Origin: Artemia franciscana
Taxonomy: Eukaryota; Arthropoda; Branchiopoda; Anostraca; Artemiidae
Length of the DNA: 64,000 bases
Direction: 5' to 3'
NCBI RefSeq assembly: GCF_032884065.1
Contig: NC_088873.1
Span: 1,178,001-1,242,000, forward strand
Below, one piece after another: positions 1 to 12,600 of the stretch. Position 1 is the first letter of the stretch. Every line of letters starts with the position of its first letter. A program made the translations under genes and the position numbers. The notes beneath the pieces were generated by a model. It had not been told where the DNA came from and ran no database searches. It worked only from the letters and a program-made list of their open reading frames with translations.

Positions 1-21
1 GAAAGGGCAACTGCCTCCAGG

Positions 22-1733
<1,712 letters not shown>

Positions 1734-2539
1734 TTTTTTTTTTTTTTTTTTTGAAACAAAGCTCGCTAAGTAATTACGGCTCATATCCCAGGGACTAATT
1801 GGCTGTGCCCCAAATACTTCCCAGAAAGATTAAACCATCCCAGTAGTAAGAAATAACGTAAATGCTATGGTGCACAACCTCAAACATTCGTTCTATTCCT
1901 CTTGGTGTAAATTCCAATGTTGACTAGATTCCCATTTCCCTGTCATAACAAATATTTTATCCGAAAGGGAATAAATTGACTACGGGTGACTGAAAAGAGG
2001 AAAATGGCTTTTTGTCTTTATTTCCCTGTCTAAGTAAAATATATCTCTGACATGCAAGAAAAAAACTTACATTTATGACAATGCCGAATACGAAATGCTG
2101 TTCTAGAAATAGCAAGTGATTATACAAGATCCTGAAAGGAAAATTGATACAAGAGAAATTGATCTCCCCAGGGAGGATGTGAAACAATAATAATTAAATT
2201 GAAAAGGCAAAGCAAAAACAATCCGAGATTTTTATTCCTTTATGCAGAAACTAAAGCAAAGCCCCAGATTTTCAACGAGAAATTAAGTGCAAAAAATTTA
2301 AAACGAGAGTAGAATCCTCTAATCGCTTTTTAGCGGGCATGTAGCCGCTACTCTTTTCTTCCTTAATGGCTCAAGATCGCGAAAAAGTTTAGCGACGATT
2401 CCCTTAAGACGCAGGTGTTATTAATTTTCTTCAGGGTGCATTGCTTGTTACGTAAGAGGGAGTTTTTTCTAAAAGATACAAGTGTTTGTAGTGTAATAGG
2501 GGATATTTTCTTGAAGATCTCTTTGATTCTTATGTGTAA
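1734..2539. other. No gene recognised
   Basis: Starts with a run of about 21 T (1731-1752). The rest is AT-rich sequence with short unsupported reading frames on both strands. Toward 2440-2540 it begins to resemble the foldback arm that follows (TTACGTAA and TTTTCTT stretches), so the arm may start slightly earlier than drawn. Confidence 0.5.
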
Positions 2540-2679
2540 AAACCAGGGGTTGTAGGGAAAGACCTTCGCTCTCCTACAATCGTGATTTCTTTGGTTGCTG
2601 CGTAATAGGAGCTGTTAGACTTTAAGGGCCGCTAGTCAGGATGCAAATGTAAGTGTTACGTAATAGGGATTATTTTCTT

Positions 2680-2860
2680 CAAGACATTCTTCAAGACATT
2701 TCAAGACCTTTTTAAGACATTTTTCTCCCAGATGTTTTTCAAGACGTAACAAGACATTTCAGTATGTCTTTTAAGGCATTTTTCAAGACATTTCAAGATG
2801 TTTTTTTTAGATGCTTTTTCTTTAAGGTGTTTGTCTTTAAGATTCCTTTTGTTTTTCTGT
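2680..2860 (+). repeat. TCAAGACATTT simple repeat, left arm
   Basis: Degenerate 10-15-bp units built on TCAAGACATTT and TTTTTCAAGAC. The reverse complement (GTCTTGAAA units) lies at about 8700-8930 in the right arm, so it belongs to the inverted repeat. Confidence 0.8.
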
Positions 2861-5103
2861 AATAGGGAATGTTTACCTGTGGTAAGAATGACGTGCTCTC
2901 ACGTGCCTTGTTTCTTCAGGCCCCTGGGGAGCCCCCCACTTTTAACAGAGTAGAACTGAACGTGGGTTGTTATGTAATGACGATGCACACGTGGGATGTT
3001 ATATTATGCTTCAAGATATTTTCTTCAGGATTTCATTTTTTCAAGGCGCTTTTTTTTCATCACAGGATTTTTTTTAATACGTTTTCCAAAGGGAATCCTT
3101 ATAATCCAAAGATTTTTGTCCGCCTTAGGATTCTAAAGAGAATCGCCCCACGGGACTGTGTGCTAGACAGCTCGACCAAGAAAGCCTTCCTTATATTTTG
3201 ATTCGGGGAATACTTTCTGATGGAAACTTTTCGAAGAATCTATCGATTGAATGTTTCCTGTGTCTGGAATAGGAAAAATAAGAAAATGAAGGGAAGAAAA
3301 TCAATTTCTAGCAATTGGTTACATTTGACAAGCACCTACTTGTTACAATGTTATTCATTTTCTAACGCGATCTAAATATATTAAGTTAGGTTATGAATTA
3401 GTGAGATGTTTCATTGCCTTGGCTTTCGACATTTCATTGTACAAATGATTACACATCAAAGATTCATCCAAGAACAAAAATCTAAAAGACAAAGCAAGTT
3501 TGGAAGGGGTAGGGTTGTTATTAGAGGCCAATTTAAGCCATATCAAAAGATTTTCTGAGAGCTTTTAATGGAAATACCTCGTTTATATTGTTCTATTATA
3601 TACACCTGCATTCATCTTGAATGAGTCTTAAGTATTACGCCTTATGCAACAGAAGCCTCATTACTTCCAATGGTCACAATAAGAAAAAAAGTCATCTTCT
3701 CATTACGTTTTGTCGATAGTAAATGAAACACGCAAACGAAAAAAAGAGATACTTTTTTGTATTCAGTTATTTCTTAGAAGTTTAAATGAAAATGCCACAT
3801 TTCTTTAAGCCAAAACTATGTATATTTAAGCCGCTATGACAGTATATCGCCGATCCCTGTGATCCCCGTGATACATATTGTCATTCCTAACGCATTTTTC
3901 AGATATTTTCATGATAAAAATTATGCCTTAAATCCAGTAGTTCTTTTTTTCTCAAGCTATCCCTCGTGATACATCATGTCAATTCACGCTACCATGTCAA
4001 TATGTTGCCGGCCCGTGACATACCGATGATACATATTATTGTTCGTATGACATTCTCAGACATTTTCTTGATAAAAATTATGCTTTAAATTTTTTGATTC
4101 ATGTTTTTGCAAGTCACCCCCCAACTTGATGCCCCCATGACAATTAATGCCACCATCGGAATTAGTGTCTGGCCAACCCTAGCAACTGATTCCAGAGGGA
4201 AGAGGGAGGGTTGTTATTAGAACTCAATTTAAGCCATATTAAGAGATGTTTCTGAGAGTTTTTATTGAAAATACCTCATTTCTATAACTCTATTAGACGA
4301 ACCTGCATACTACATTGTATTAGTTTAAATTTGGGAATTATCAAAATCACAACTTTAACGAGCCTTAAGTATTGCGCGCTTGATGCAGCAGAAAATTCAT
4401 TGCTTACAATAGTAATAATAAGAAAAATTGTCAACTTCACAATACGTTTTTTTCCTAGTAAATAAAACACGCAAACTAAGAAAAAAAGACACTTTTTTGC
4501 ATTCGGTTATTTCTGACATATTTTAATGAAAATTCCTCGTTTTTATTGCTCTATGAAATGCACCTGCATGCTACATTGTATTAATTTAAATCCGGGTATT
4601 AGCAAAATAATATTATGAATGAGCCGTAAGTATTACGCCTTATGCAGCATGAGGCTTATTACTTACAATAGTAATAATAAGAAAAAAATGTCAACTTTAC
4701 AATACGTTTCTCACTTGCAAATAAAACACACACACGAAGAGAAAAGAGACACTTTTTTGCATTTTGTTATTTCAGAGAGATTTTTATCAAAATACCACGG
4801 TTCTTTGAGCCAAGACTATGTATATTAACGCCACCGTGACAATATATGGCTGCTTCATGACATCCTCGTTATACGTATATCATTCCCAAGGCATTTTTCA
4901 GATATTTTCATGAAAAAATCCTGCTTTATATCCATGCTTAAGATCAAGCCACCCTCTCCTGATACACCATGTCAATTCATGACACTGTGGCCCACTGTGG
5001 CTGGTTGACCCGTGACATCCCTATGATTCATATTATCATCCCTATGACATTTCCAGGCATCTTCTTGATAACAACGATGCTTTAAATCCATTCATTCGTG
5101 TCT

Positions 5104-5235
5104 TTATTAGAAGAAGAAGAAAAAGAAGTTATTTATTATTCAATACAATACAATACAAAATACAATTCAAAATGGAATTACAATACACTTACTCTCCCTC
5201 GAAAGGCTCCGTGGCCAGGGATACAAGGGGCCAGC
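5104..5235 (+). repeat. Small insertion inside a left-arm unit
   Basis: Compared with the neighbouring ~150-bp units, a stretch starting with AGAAGAAGAAG and containing a CAATACAATACAATAC run interrupts the unit between CATTCGTGT and the CAGCTCCAACTTGATGG part. No terminal repeats are visible; its origin is unknown. Confidence 0.4.
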
Positions 5236-5574
5236 TCCAACTTGATGGCCCCCATGGCAATCTGCATCACCGTGGCAATATGTGGCTGACCCCTGGCATC
5301 CCTGTGATACATATTATCATTCCTAAGAATTTTTTCGTATATTTTCTTGACAAAATTATGCTTTAAATCCATTGGTTCGTCATATCACAAGCCACCCTTC
5401 GTGACACACCATGTCAATTCACGCCACCTTGGCAATATATGGCTGGCCTGTGACATCTCTATTGTACATATTATTATTTCTAAGACATATTTCATGAGAA
5501 TTATGCTTGAAATCCATTGTTTTGTGTTTTTAAAAGTCATCTCATCACCCCTTAGGTTTTTTCAGTTTTTTAAT

Positions 5575-5960
5575 AAAACTATACCATTCCACTTCCATCA
5601 ATTCCAGTTCCGGTTTCGCTTTCCAGCTTCTGGATCTCATTACCACCCTCACCCCCCCCCCCTCTAATGGCCCAGCTTACAGCGATTCTGGTTCTGATTC
5701 CCTTGGATCTGACCCAGGGTCCAATCCCACTTCCGATTTCACTGATTCTGGCTCCGTCAGTTCCAGTTCAGCATTTCTGTCCCCCGATTCCCCGGTTCTG
5801 ATCCCGTCAAATTTTGCTCCAAGCTCTATCAATTCCAGTCCCAGTCCCTGTTCCACCGATTCTGGTTCCATCAGTAACACTTTCGCTAATTCTGTGCCCC
5901 AATTCCGCGGTTCTTATTCTACTAACTCAGCTCCGAGTTCCACCAATTCCAGGATTTTTA
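5575..5960 (+). repeat. TTCCAGTTCC / GATTCTGGTTCC degenerate minisatellite, left arm
   Basis: Short degenerate units (about 9-18 bp) such as TTCCAGTTCC, GATTCTGGTTC and CCAATTCC. The complement (GGAATTGGAACTGG units) occupies about 6490-6870. The serine/proline-rich open frames here come from the repeat, not from a gene. Confidence 0.8.
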
Positions 5961-6030
5961 TGCGGCAGCCCCCGTGGTACTCTATGGCTGCTTATTGGCA
6001 ATAGCTAGTTTATTGTACGTTTTTGACCAG

Positions 6031-6469
6031 TATCGTCTGTACACTTAAAAGATAAACACTCACATCTTGATTTCAAAGTGAAGATGAAAAAAATCAAAAC
6101 AGTGTGTGTTCATGATAAAGTTATCGTAGCATTGACTGCTGATAAATAAAAATATTTTAACTGTGAAACAAGCATTAATGGGAATCTTACTGAAAATATA
6201 TGTGTGCTTTTTCATGATATTAAGGTGTTAATTCCTTTGGAACATTGATAAAATTCAACATCACTGGTGTTGGTGGATATGCGACAGTAACATTTCTAGA
6301 GATGATAGCGCTCAAAGAGAAAAAGGAACCTAAAACTTATAACTGATGACGAAGGCCAATTTCTTACTTCTGCTGCTATGATCTATCCCCGTTGATAGAT
6401 CATATGACGATCTTTTTGGCACCAGCATTCAAACGAAGTGTAGTGTACAAATAATATTGCTCGAAAATT
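6031..6469. other. Central spacer of the foldback element
   Basis: About 440 bp present only once, between the two arms. One frame on the plus strand contains a longish stop-broken stretch (VCVHDKVIVALTADK, then NGNLTENICVLFHDIKVL) that might be old coding sequence, but I do not recognise it. A perfect 10-bp inverted repeat, ATGATCTATC/GATAGATCAT with a 6-base loop, lies at about 6379-6404. Confidence 0.45.
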
Positions 6470-9042
6470 TACAATAAATTATCTATTGTCCATAACCAGC
6501 CGTACTGTACCACAGGGGCAGCCACAAAAAAATCTTGGAATTTGTGTAACACGGAACAGGATTGGCGGAATCGGAACTGTGGAATTGGGGGAGAGAATTG
6601 GCGGAAGCCCAACTGACGAAACCAGAATCGATGGAACTTGGACTGGAACTGATGGAGCTTGGTGCAAAATTGGTTTGAATTAGGGGAAGAAGTGGCGTGT
6701 TTGAACTGACGGAGCCAGAATCAATGGCACCACGACTGGGACTGAAACTGGGGTCTAAACCAGCAGAATTGGAACCGGAATTGCTGTAAGCGGGTCAAAA
6801 AGCGGGGACAGCGGAATTGGAACTGGAATTGCTGTAATTAGGAGCAGAAGCAAGGGTAGCGGAAATAGATACAATTTTATTTTTTAGAAATCTGAAAATA
6901 CCTAGGGGGTAATGCGACTGGCTTGTAAAAACACAGTAATGGATTTTAAGCATAATTTTTGTCAAAAAACAGGGATGTCACGGGTCAGCCACATATTGCC
7001 ACAATGACATGAATTGCCATGGGTGGGGCTTCAAGTTGGGGGTGGCTTGGTAAAATAGAAATTAATGGATTTAAAGCATAATTTTTATCGGAAAAATTTC
7101 GCGCAATGTCATAGGAATGGTAATATATATCATGGAGATGCCACGGGCGAGCCATAGTGTGCAACGGTGACGTGAGTTGACATGGTTTATCAGGAGGGGT
7201 GGCTTGAAAAAGCACGAACCTATGGATGTAAAGCATGATTTCTATCATGCATGATTTAAATGCCTTAGGAACAATAGTACGTCTCAGGGGGATGTTACAG
7301 AGCAGTCACATATTGTCACGGTGGCGTCAATTTACATGGTCTTGGATGTAACTCGTATTTTCATTAAAACTTCTGAAAATAATGCAAAAAGTGTCTTTTT
7401 TCTTCGTTTGCGTGTTTCATTTACTAGCGATAAAATATATTGTGAAGTTGACATTTTTCTTATAATTACTATTGTAAGTAATGAGGCTCCTGCTGCATGA
7501 AGTGTAATGCTTAAGGCTCATTAAAAGTGGGATTTTTCTCATCTAGAATGTCAGAGGAAGGATAATCTGTATCTTAGGGTTGCCAAAGACCAGCGACATA
7601 TTGCCGTGATGGGATGAAATAACTCTATGTATCACGAGGGGTCAGCTTTAGAAAACATGAACCATTGGATTTAAAGCATGATGTTTATCACAAAAAATAT
7701 CAGAGAAATGCATTGGGAACGATAATATGAATCATGGGGATGACATGGACGGTGCGTGATTACACACATCAGACGGTGGCGTGAATGCAATATTGGCTTA
7801 AAGAAAGTTTGGCATTTTCCTTACAGCCTCTCAGAAATAACCGAACGCAAAATAGTGTCTTTTTTCTTCTTTTGCATGTTTCGTTTACAACAGAAAAAAA
7901 CTCGTTTTGAATATGTATGATACCAAAATTTAAAATTGATATAATGTGGCATGCAGATGCATCTACTTTACTATTAGAAACGAGTCTTTTTCATTAAAAA
8001 CTCTCAAAAATATCTCTTAATATGGCTTAAATTAACCTTTAATAGCACTCTCTCCCTGAAAAGTCTGTGTCTTCTAGATTTCTTGTTTCAGGATGAATAT
8101 TCAATGCGTTATCATTTGCGTAATGAAATACCTAAAGCCGATACTATGTAACATCTTACTAATTCAACACCTAACTGATCCTGTCTAGGTCACCTTAGAA
8201 AATTAATAGCATTGTAACAAGCAGGTGCACGTCAAATGTAACCAATTTCCACTAATTGATTTTCTCTCTCGTATGCCAATTATTCCAGACATAGGAAACA
8301 CGCGATTCCATAGATTTTACGAAACGTTTCCAATAGAAAGTATTCCCCAAACCAAATAATAGGAAGGCTTTCTTGATCCGGCTGCCTAGCAAACAGTTCC
8401 TTTGGGGGAAATCTGTTTCGAATGCTACATGGGACAAAAATCTTTGGATTATAATGGTTACCCTGAGGAAAAAATCTTGAAGAAAATGAATTTTCAAAGA
8501 AAAAATAACTCTGAAGAAAAAACGCCTTGAAAGAAAAATGAAATTGTAAAGAAAATAAAATCGCTTAAAGCATTATACAAAAACCCACGTGTGTGTTCTC
8601 CTCGGTTATAAGCCAGGATTCCCCACGGGGCCTGAAGAAACAAGTCCTGAAGAGAATCCGTCATCCTTAACACAAGTAAATATTCCCTATTACGTAACAA
8701 CCAAAGAAATCTTGAAAGAAAATGTCTTGAAGAAAAAGTATTAAAAATGTATTGAAACGTCTCGAAACGTCTTGAAAAACGTCTTGAAAAAAATCTAAAA
8801 CATTTTTGAAATGTCTTGAAACATCCTGAAGAAAAATGTCTCAGAAACGTCTTGAAATGTCTTGAAAAATGTCTTCAAGAAAAATGTCTTGAAAACGTCT
8901 TGAAAAACATCTTGAAGAAAACACTCCCTATTACGTAACAAGTACTTTTGCATCTTGACTATCGGCCCCTGAACTCTAAAAGCTCGTATTACGCAACAAC
9001 CAAATAAATCTTGATTTGGTGGGGCTGAAGGTTTTTTCGTAC
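6470..9042 (-). repeat. Right arm of the foldback element
   Basis: Inverted copy of the left arm. It begins beside the centre with the complement of GTGGCTGCCCCTGTGGTAC, followed by the GGAATTGGAACTGG tract (6490-6870). Next come several ~150-bp units (about 6935-7790), a block matching the left 3507-3800 region, the AATCCAAAGATTTTTGTC block (about 8430), and the GTCTTGAAA tract (8700-8930). It ends at GGTTTTTTCGTACA near 9042. Confidence 0.7.
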
Positions 9043-9061
9043 ACCGTTAGATTTACAAAAC

Positions 9062-10231
9062 ACAAATATTGGCCTCGGAACTCGGAACGATTTTTTGAAA
9101 GTTAGTAAGTGTAAGAGTCGTTGTTTTCTTTGCCAAGATCATTTTATCCCACGGACTTCTGTTAAGAGTACATTGTATAATAAAAATTTTGCATGCAAGT
9201 TACGTGGTAATGTTACTTGTAGAACAACCAATGTAATTTACCTATTAGAATGTAATAAATGCTGCCTACAATATGTGGGGGAAACAACTAATAATATATA
9301 TAAAAGATTTTCTGGACACAAGACAACAGTAAATAATGAAAAAACTAATAACTATCTAGTTCAACATTGTAATAATGGTAAATGTTCCATATCAGATATA
9401 ACTGTCACAATTTTAGAAAATTTAGAGTTAGAAAATTTAAATAAAGAAGAGAAGAATAATAGACTACGTAAACAGGAGGATTTCTGGATCCATACTCTTG
9501 ATACAGCTTATCCTTTTGGGCTAAATGATCGTGTAGCAAAATATGGTGACATGTCTCAGGTTGTTATTAAATGTATTGATGGTTTTATGGACCATCCTTC
9601 TTTTACTTGTCCTACTAAACGTAAAAGACGATCGAGAGGACATAGGAAAAATAATAGAAAAAAAGAATTAGATTTACATATACTTTCTATAGATCTATGC
9701 CAGCTACTTGAATCTAGGGGTATGATTTCTGTAATAAAATGTCTAAATAATTTATCCAAGAGGAATTTTATCAAACTTTTCTGGATTGTTAAGAATAATA
9801 CAGCTCTTGAACATAATTTTAAAGTAATATGTGATACAATTTGCATTCTAACTAAAACAAAATTTATTTCAAAAAAGAAAAAGTTTGATAAGATTGGTAA
9901 TAAGGATAACAGATTATATTTACCTATTAATTTTACTTGTAAGCAGATTGAAGATATTAATTTACCAGAAATTTTAAATCAGCGGCATGTGAAACAGGCC
10001 CTTCCTAGTAATTTGAATTATAATGATAGTCCAGTTTTAACTTATAAATTTTCAAAAACTATTGGGCAAATTATTTTTAATTATAATTTAATACTTAAAA
10101 GATTAGATAGTGATATAAATTGGAAACCGGTTTGTAATTGTAAGCAACTTGGCCCATTTGTAAATCCTACTTACAAACATGTTATAACAGGGGACTTGTC
10201 ATTTTGCCATAATTTGTCAGAAGCTGTATAG
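9062..10231 (+). pseudogene. Penelope-like ORF, N-terminal half: GIY-YIG endonuclease to GDL motif
   Basis: Counting from codon 9095 (a TTG; no ATG marks the true start), residues 6-13 hold a Cys cluster (CKSRCFLC). Residues 47-130 form a GIY-YIG nuclease: VIYLLEC (47-53), YVGET (60-64), then the usual Arg (71), His (75) and Glu (128) positions. A basic stretch (KRKRRSRGHRKNNRKK, 175-190) could bind nucleic acid. RLYLPINF and the later KTIGQIIFN match conserved core segments of this Penelope branch. CNC at 347-349 is a CxC motif and HVITGDL ends near 368. The frame then stops at 10,231 because of a frameshift; the continuation is in the frame that reads KLYSDILKREL. The nuclease would nick target DNA for priming. 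This copy cannot make the fused protein. Confidence 0.78.
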
Positions 10232-11462
10232 TGATATCTTAAAAAGGGAGTTATGCACAACTAATGTTTACGAAAAGGTAAATTTAGAGGATGAGAATTT
10301 AATTGAAAAGACTGAAGAAATACTTTTTAAAAATTTTAATATTAAAATAAATGACAATGATAAAAAGTTCCCTTTCCTATATTGGACTGTAAAATTTCAT
10401 AAGAATCCCCCTAAACCACGGTTTATTGCTAGAGCAGCTAAATGTCCAACCCGCATTGCTTTATTAAAATTGTAAATAAACTTAAAAACCTATTGTTCTG
10501 GTATTAAAAAATTTTCGAATTTTAATCCATATTGGAGTGTTAATAATTCACTGCAGGTGATAGATTCTTTAACAGTGGTTTCAGCTAAAAGAATTGAGTC
10601 TTTCGATTTTGCGACAATGTATACTAATTTATCACTTAATGTAGTGTTAGATAATTTAAAAACTGTTATCAAGAAATCTTTCCTCTTATCTAGTAAAAGG
10701 TTATTAAAAATAAACACTTATTATAAAAAAGCTATATGGACAAATTGCTTTAATACTACAGTTAACTTGAGATGTTACAGCTTGGATATGATTTTTGAGT
10801 TATTAGAATTTGTTTTATACAATACTTATATAAGATTTGGTGGTGATTTGTACAAGCAAATCATGGGAATTCCCATGGGGGGGAATGCCAGCCCATTTAT
10901 AGCTGACTTGTTTTTAAGTCAACTAGAATATAAATATATGATGGATAAGAATAATCCAAATAATTTAAAACATGTTTTGTCAAATAATAAAAGATATTTA
11001 GATGATATTTTGGTCTTAAATTGTAAAGATTTCATTGATATTTCTAAAAATATATATCCATCAGAGCTTACTCTTGAACCTAGTCATGGCGCTGGTCATG
11101 AAGATCATTTCTTAGATTTAAATATTAATATTTGTGATAATAATAAATTAAGTTTTAAAATGTATAATAAAACGGATAATCTTGATTTTGAAGTGATTAG
11201 TTTCCCATTCCCTGAAAGTAATATACACTCAAATATCACATATTCGGCGTTTTTCTCACAGTTACTTCGTTATGCAAGAATTTGTAGTAATTATATTGAT
11301 TTTAAAAATAGATGTAAAATCTTAAGCCAAAAATTGATATCAAGAGGTTTTTCTGCAAATAAATTAACTTGGCAATTTAAAAAATTTAGTTTTCATTATA
11401 ACGAACTTTTAAATAAATATCAAAAGAATTATCTGGAAATACTTGAAGAAATTTTCAACTAA
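10221..11462 (+). pseudogene. Penelope-like ORF, C-terminal half: reverse transcriptase
   Basis: In frame from KLYSDILKREL (about 10,221) through FPFLYWTVKFHKNPPKPRFI (RT motif 1), an in-frame TAA at 10,473-10,475, then an open stretch from 10,476 to the stop at 11,460-11,462. Counting from codon 10,557: motif A SFDFATMYTN (15-24, Asp17), GIPMGGNASP (104-113), catalytic YLDD (147-150), and a C-terminal thumb-like region to EILEEIFN. The three catalytic aspartates survive. Only about 50 residues separate the GDL motif from motif 1. Relatives have roughly 150-200 there, including a DKG/DKA-type motif that I cannot find, so a deletion probably coincides with the frameshift near 10,220. Confidence 0.78.
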
Positions 11463-12178
11463 TTTCGGAGGTTCGAGAAATGATGACGCAGCGCCATTTA
11501 TTTTGAATTGTGTTTCTAATAGAGCGGATTTTTTTTAAAAAATAGCCACATGGTAAAGATGAATTCTATAATTGTTTAGTTCATTCAGGTTTTTTGCAAT
11601 GTGTTAATATTTGTGATTTGGTAAAATTTATCATATTTAGTTTACCTATTGTTGCTAAAAAAGAGGGATGTATTAACAGGATAAGCTTGTTTTGGTGTTA
11701 CTTGGTTGTTTTACATTTGCTGGGTTTTTTTTTTCATTGGCATGTATTTTGGGGGTGATACCTGACATGGGGATGCCATGGATATTCTGTGGTAGCCACA
11801 ACACTTGACTAGGTAGAGAATTTAATGTGGCGAAACCCTAAAGGCAAGTGTATTCTCCTGATGAGCCCTTGTGTTGGGTTGTTGCCTCTGAATTATTTGT
11901 ATTTATTGTTTCTATTGTTTTTTAAATGACGACTTATACTTATTGACGACATGACTGCCTGTCCATGGATTATTCTTTATGGTTGATTGTGTATGGCTAT
12001 GCTGTTTGACCTATGTGATTGTATGGATGAGTAGGGTTAAGGCCTCATTCAAGTGCTGGTCTATATTAGTCACTAATTTAGGAAAACAGTCCTCCTTTTC
12101 ACCTTCTGTCTCTTTCATGTGTTTTATGTGTTTTTTTTTTATGTGTTTGTGCTGTTGCATTGGTGATTTCTCTTTTCA

Positions 12179-12180
<2 letters not shown>
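11463..12180 (+). other. 3' tail of the permuted Penelope-like element
   Basis: About 700 bp of non-coding sequence between the RT stop and the (AT)n run, with no ORF of note. It contains a hammerhead-like half-core at 11,816-11,880 (listed separately) and a T-rich stretch just before the AT run. The small frame at 11,979-12,311 is an artefact that runs into the AT repeat. Confidence 0.6.
11814..11880 (+). ncRNA. Partial hammerhead-ribozyme-like motif
   Basis: GTA followed by GAGAAT (11,816-11,821) can pair with ATTCTC (11,852-11,857), which runs directly into CTGATGA (11,858-11,864). A GCCC/GGGT stem follows (11,865-11,868 with 11,876-11,879). This mimics cleavage site, stem I, CUGANGA core and stem II. 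The obligatory GAAA after stem II is absent; a GCGAAAC does occur at 11,830-11,836, but inside the stem I loop. Penelope-like elements are known to carry hammerhead motifs, which is why this is listed; as it stands it is not a complete ribozyme. Confidence 0.3.

Positions 12181-12269
<89 letters not shown>
12181..12269. repeat. (AT)n microsatellite at the 3' end of the Penelope-like element
   Basis: Pure AT dinucleotide for about 89 bp directly after TTCTCTTTTCATG. The second Penelope-like element (minus strand) also ends at an (AT)n run (35,663-35,799). The tyrosine/isoleucine frames across it are artefacts. Confidence 0.97.
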
Positions 12270-12274
<5 letters not shown>

Positions 12275-12474
12275 AAAGAACTTTCTTTTGATGGTGATTC
12301 TAAAACTATAAAATTAAACAAAGATACGAACCAAAAGCCAAGACCATGTGAAAATTTGCTTGGTTTTTGAAAAAGAAGGAAAACATCTCTAAGGAGGCTC
12401 TTAATGAAAATTACACCATGAAACTCATCAGATCATATAGTCATACTGAATAGGTTTAAAACCCCCATCTAAAG
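12270..12474. other. No gene recognised
   Basis: AT-rich spacer between the (AT)n run and the next repeat. ATCAAAAGAA/TTCTTTTGAT forms a small inverted repeat just after the AT run (about 12,270-12,292). Confidence 0.5.
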
Positions 12475-12600
12475 ATGTGGAATGTTGCTCCTTTCTTCTA
12501 GAAGGGAGGCCGCAGATGAATGTTTATTTGTTTTTGCTTTTCTTCCAAGGGTTATCATATCAAACCAATAGTCCGAAAATATGCTTCCAGGGCATAATTT
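12475..12600 (-). repeat. Reversed fragment of repeat family A
   Basis: The stretch from AATGTTTATTTG to CAATAGTCC (around CCAAGGGTTATCATATC) matches, in reverse orientation, the body of family A that reads GTGATCGTATCGACCCAGTGG on the opposite strand. It leads straight into the ~275-bp tandem array. Confidence 0.5.

Larger units (their letters stand above)
2540..6030 (+). repeat. Left arm of the foldback element
   Basis: Runs from the TAGGGAAAGACCTTC end through a TCAAGACATT tract (2680-2860), then unit blocks. A block starting AGGGTTGTTATTAGA occurs at about 3507 and again at about 4205, with a shorter related copy near 4505, so the left arm was internally duplicated. Six degenerate ~150-bp units ending in GCTTTAAATCC lie at roughly 3825, 3985, 4825, 4985, 5255 and 5420. 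The small open frame at 2869-3201 has a partly preserved counterpart on the other arm but resembles no protein I know. Confidence 0.7.
2540..9042. mobile_element. 6.5-kb foldback (long inverted repeat) element
   Basis: The left part (about 2540-6030) and the reverse complement of the right part (about 6470-9042) are recognisably the same sequence over their full lengths. Matching landmarks occur in order: the TTGCTGCGTAATA / TTGTTGCGTAATA end, a TCAAGACATTT-rich tract, a CTTCAGGCCCC block, an AATCCAAAGATTTTTGTC block, ~150-bp GCTTTAAATCC units, a GGAATTGGAACTGG tract, and GGCAGCCCCNGTGGTAC beside the centre. The arms differ in length (about 3.5 against 2.6 kb) because the left arm carries internal duplications and an insertion. 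No transposase is visible. The structure fits a foldback-type DNA element or an inverted pair of non-autonomous elements. It ends directly against the Penelope-like element at 9.05 kb. Confidence 0.75.
9043..12180 (+). mobile_element. Penelope-like retroelement with N-terminal GIY-YIG (Naiad-like)
   Basis: An element with the order Cys motif, GIY-YIG nuclease, CxC/GDL region, reverse transcriptase, then a 700-bp tail ending in (AT)n. Classical Penelope elements have the nuclease after the RT; the permuted order is what is known for the Naiad/Chlamys branch. The coding part is nearly full length but carries a frameshift (about 10,220), an in-frame stop (10,473-10,475) and an apparent internal deletion. 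The 5' end abuts the foldback right arm; translation can be followed back to about 9062 without a stop, so the first residues may be truncated. Confidence 0.8.

Noticed and set aside
5677..6683. Ser/Pro-rich and Gly/Thr-rich open frames on both strands
   Set aside because: They arise from the GGAATTGGAACTGG-type minisatellite in the foldback arms.
9556..9846. Minus-strand 96-residue frame
   Set aside because: It is a shadow of the Penelope-like coding sequence on the plus strand.
12139..12321. Tyr/Ile dipeptide frames at the (AT)n run
   Set aside because: Microsatellite artefacts; the same applies at 35,646-35,903 and 51,558-51,971.
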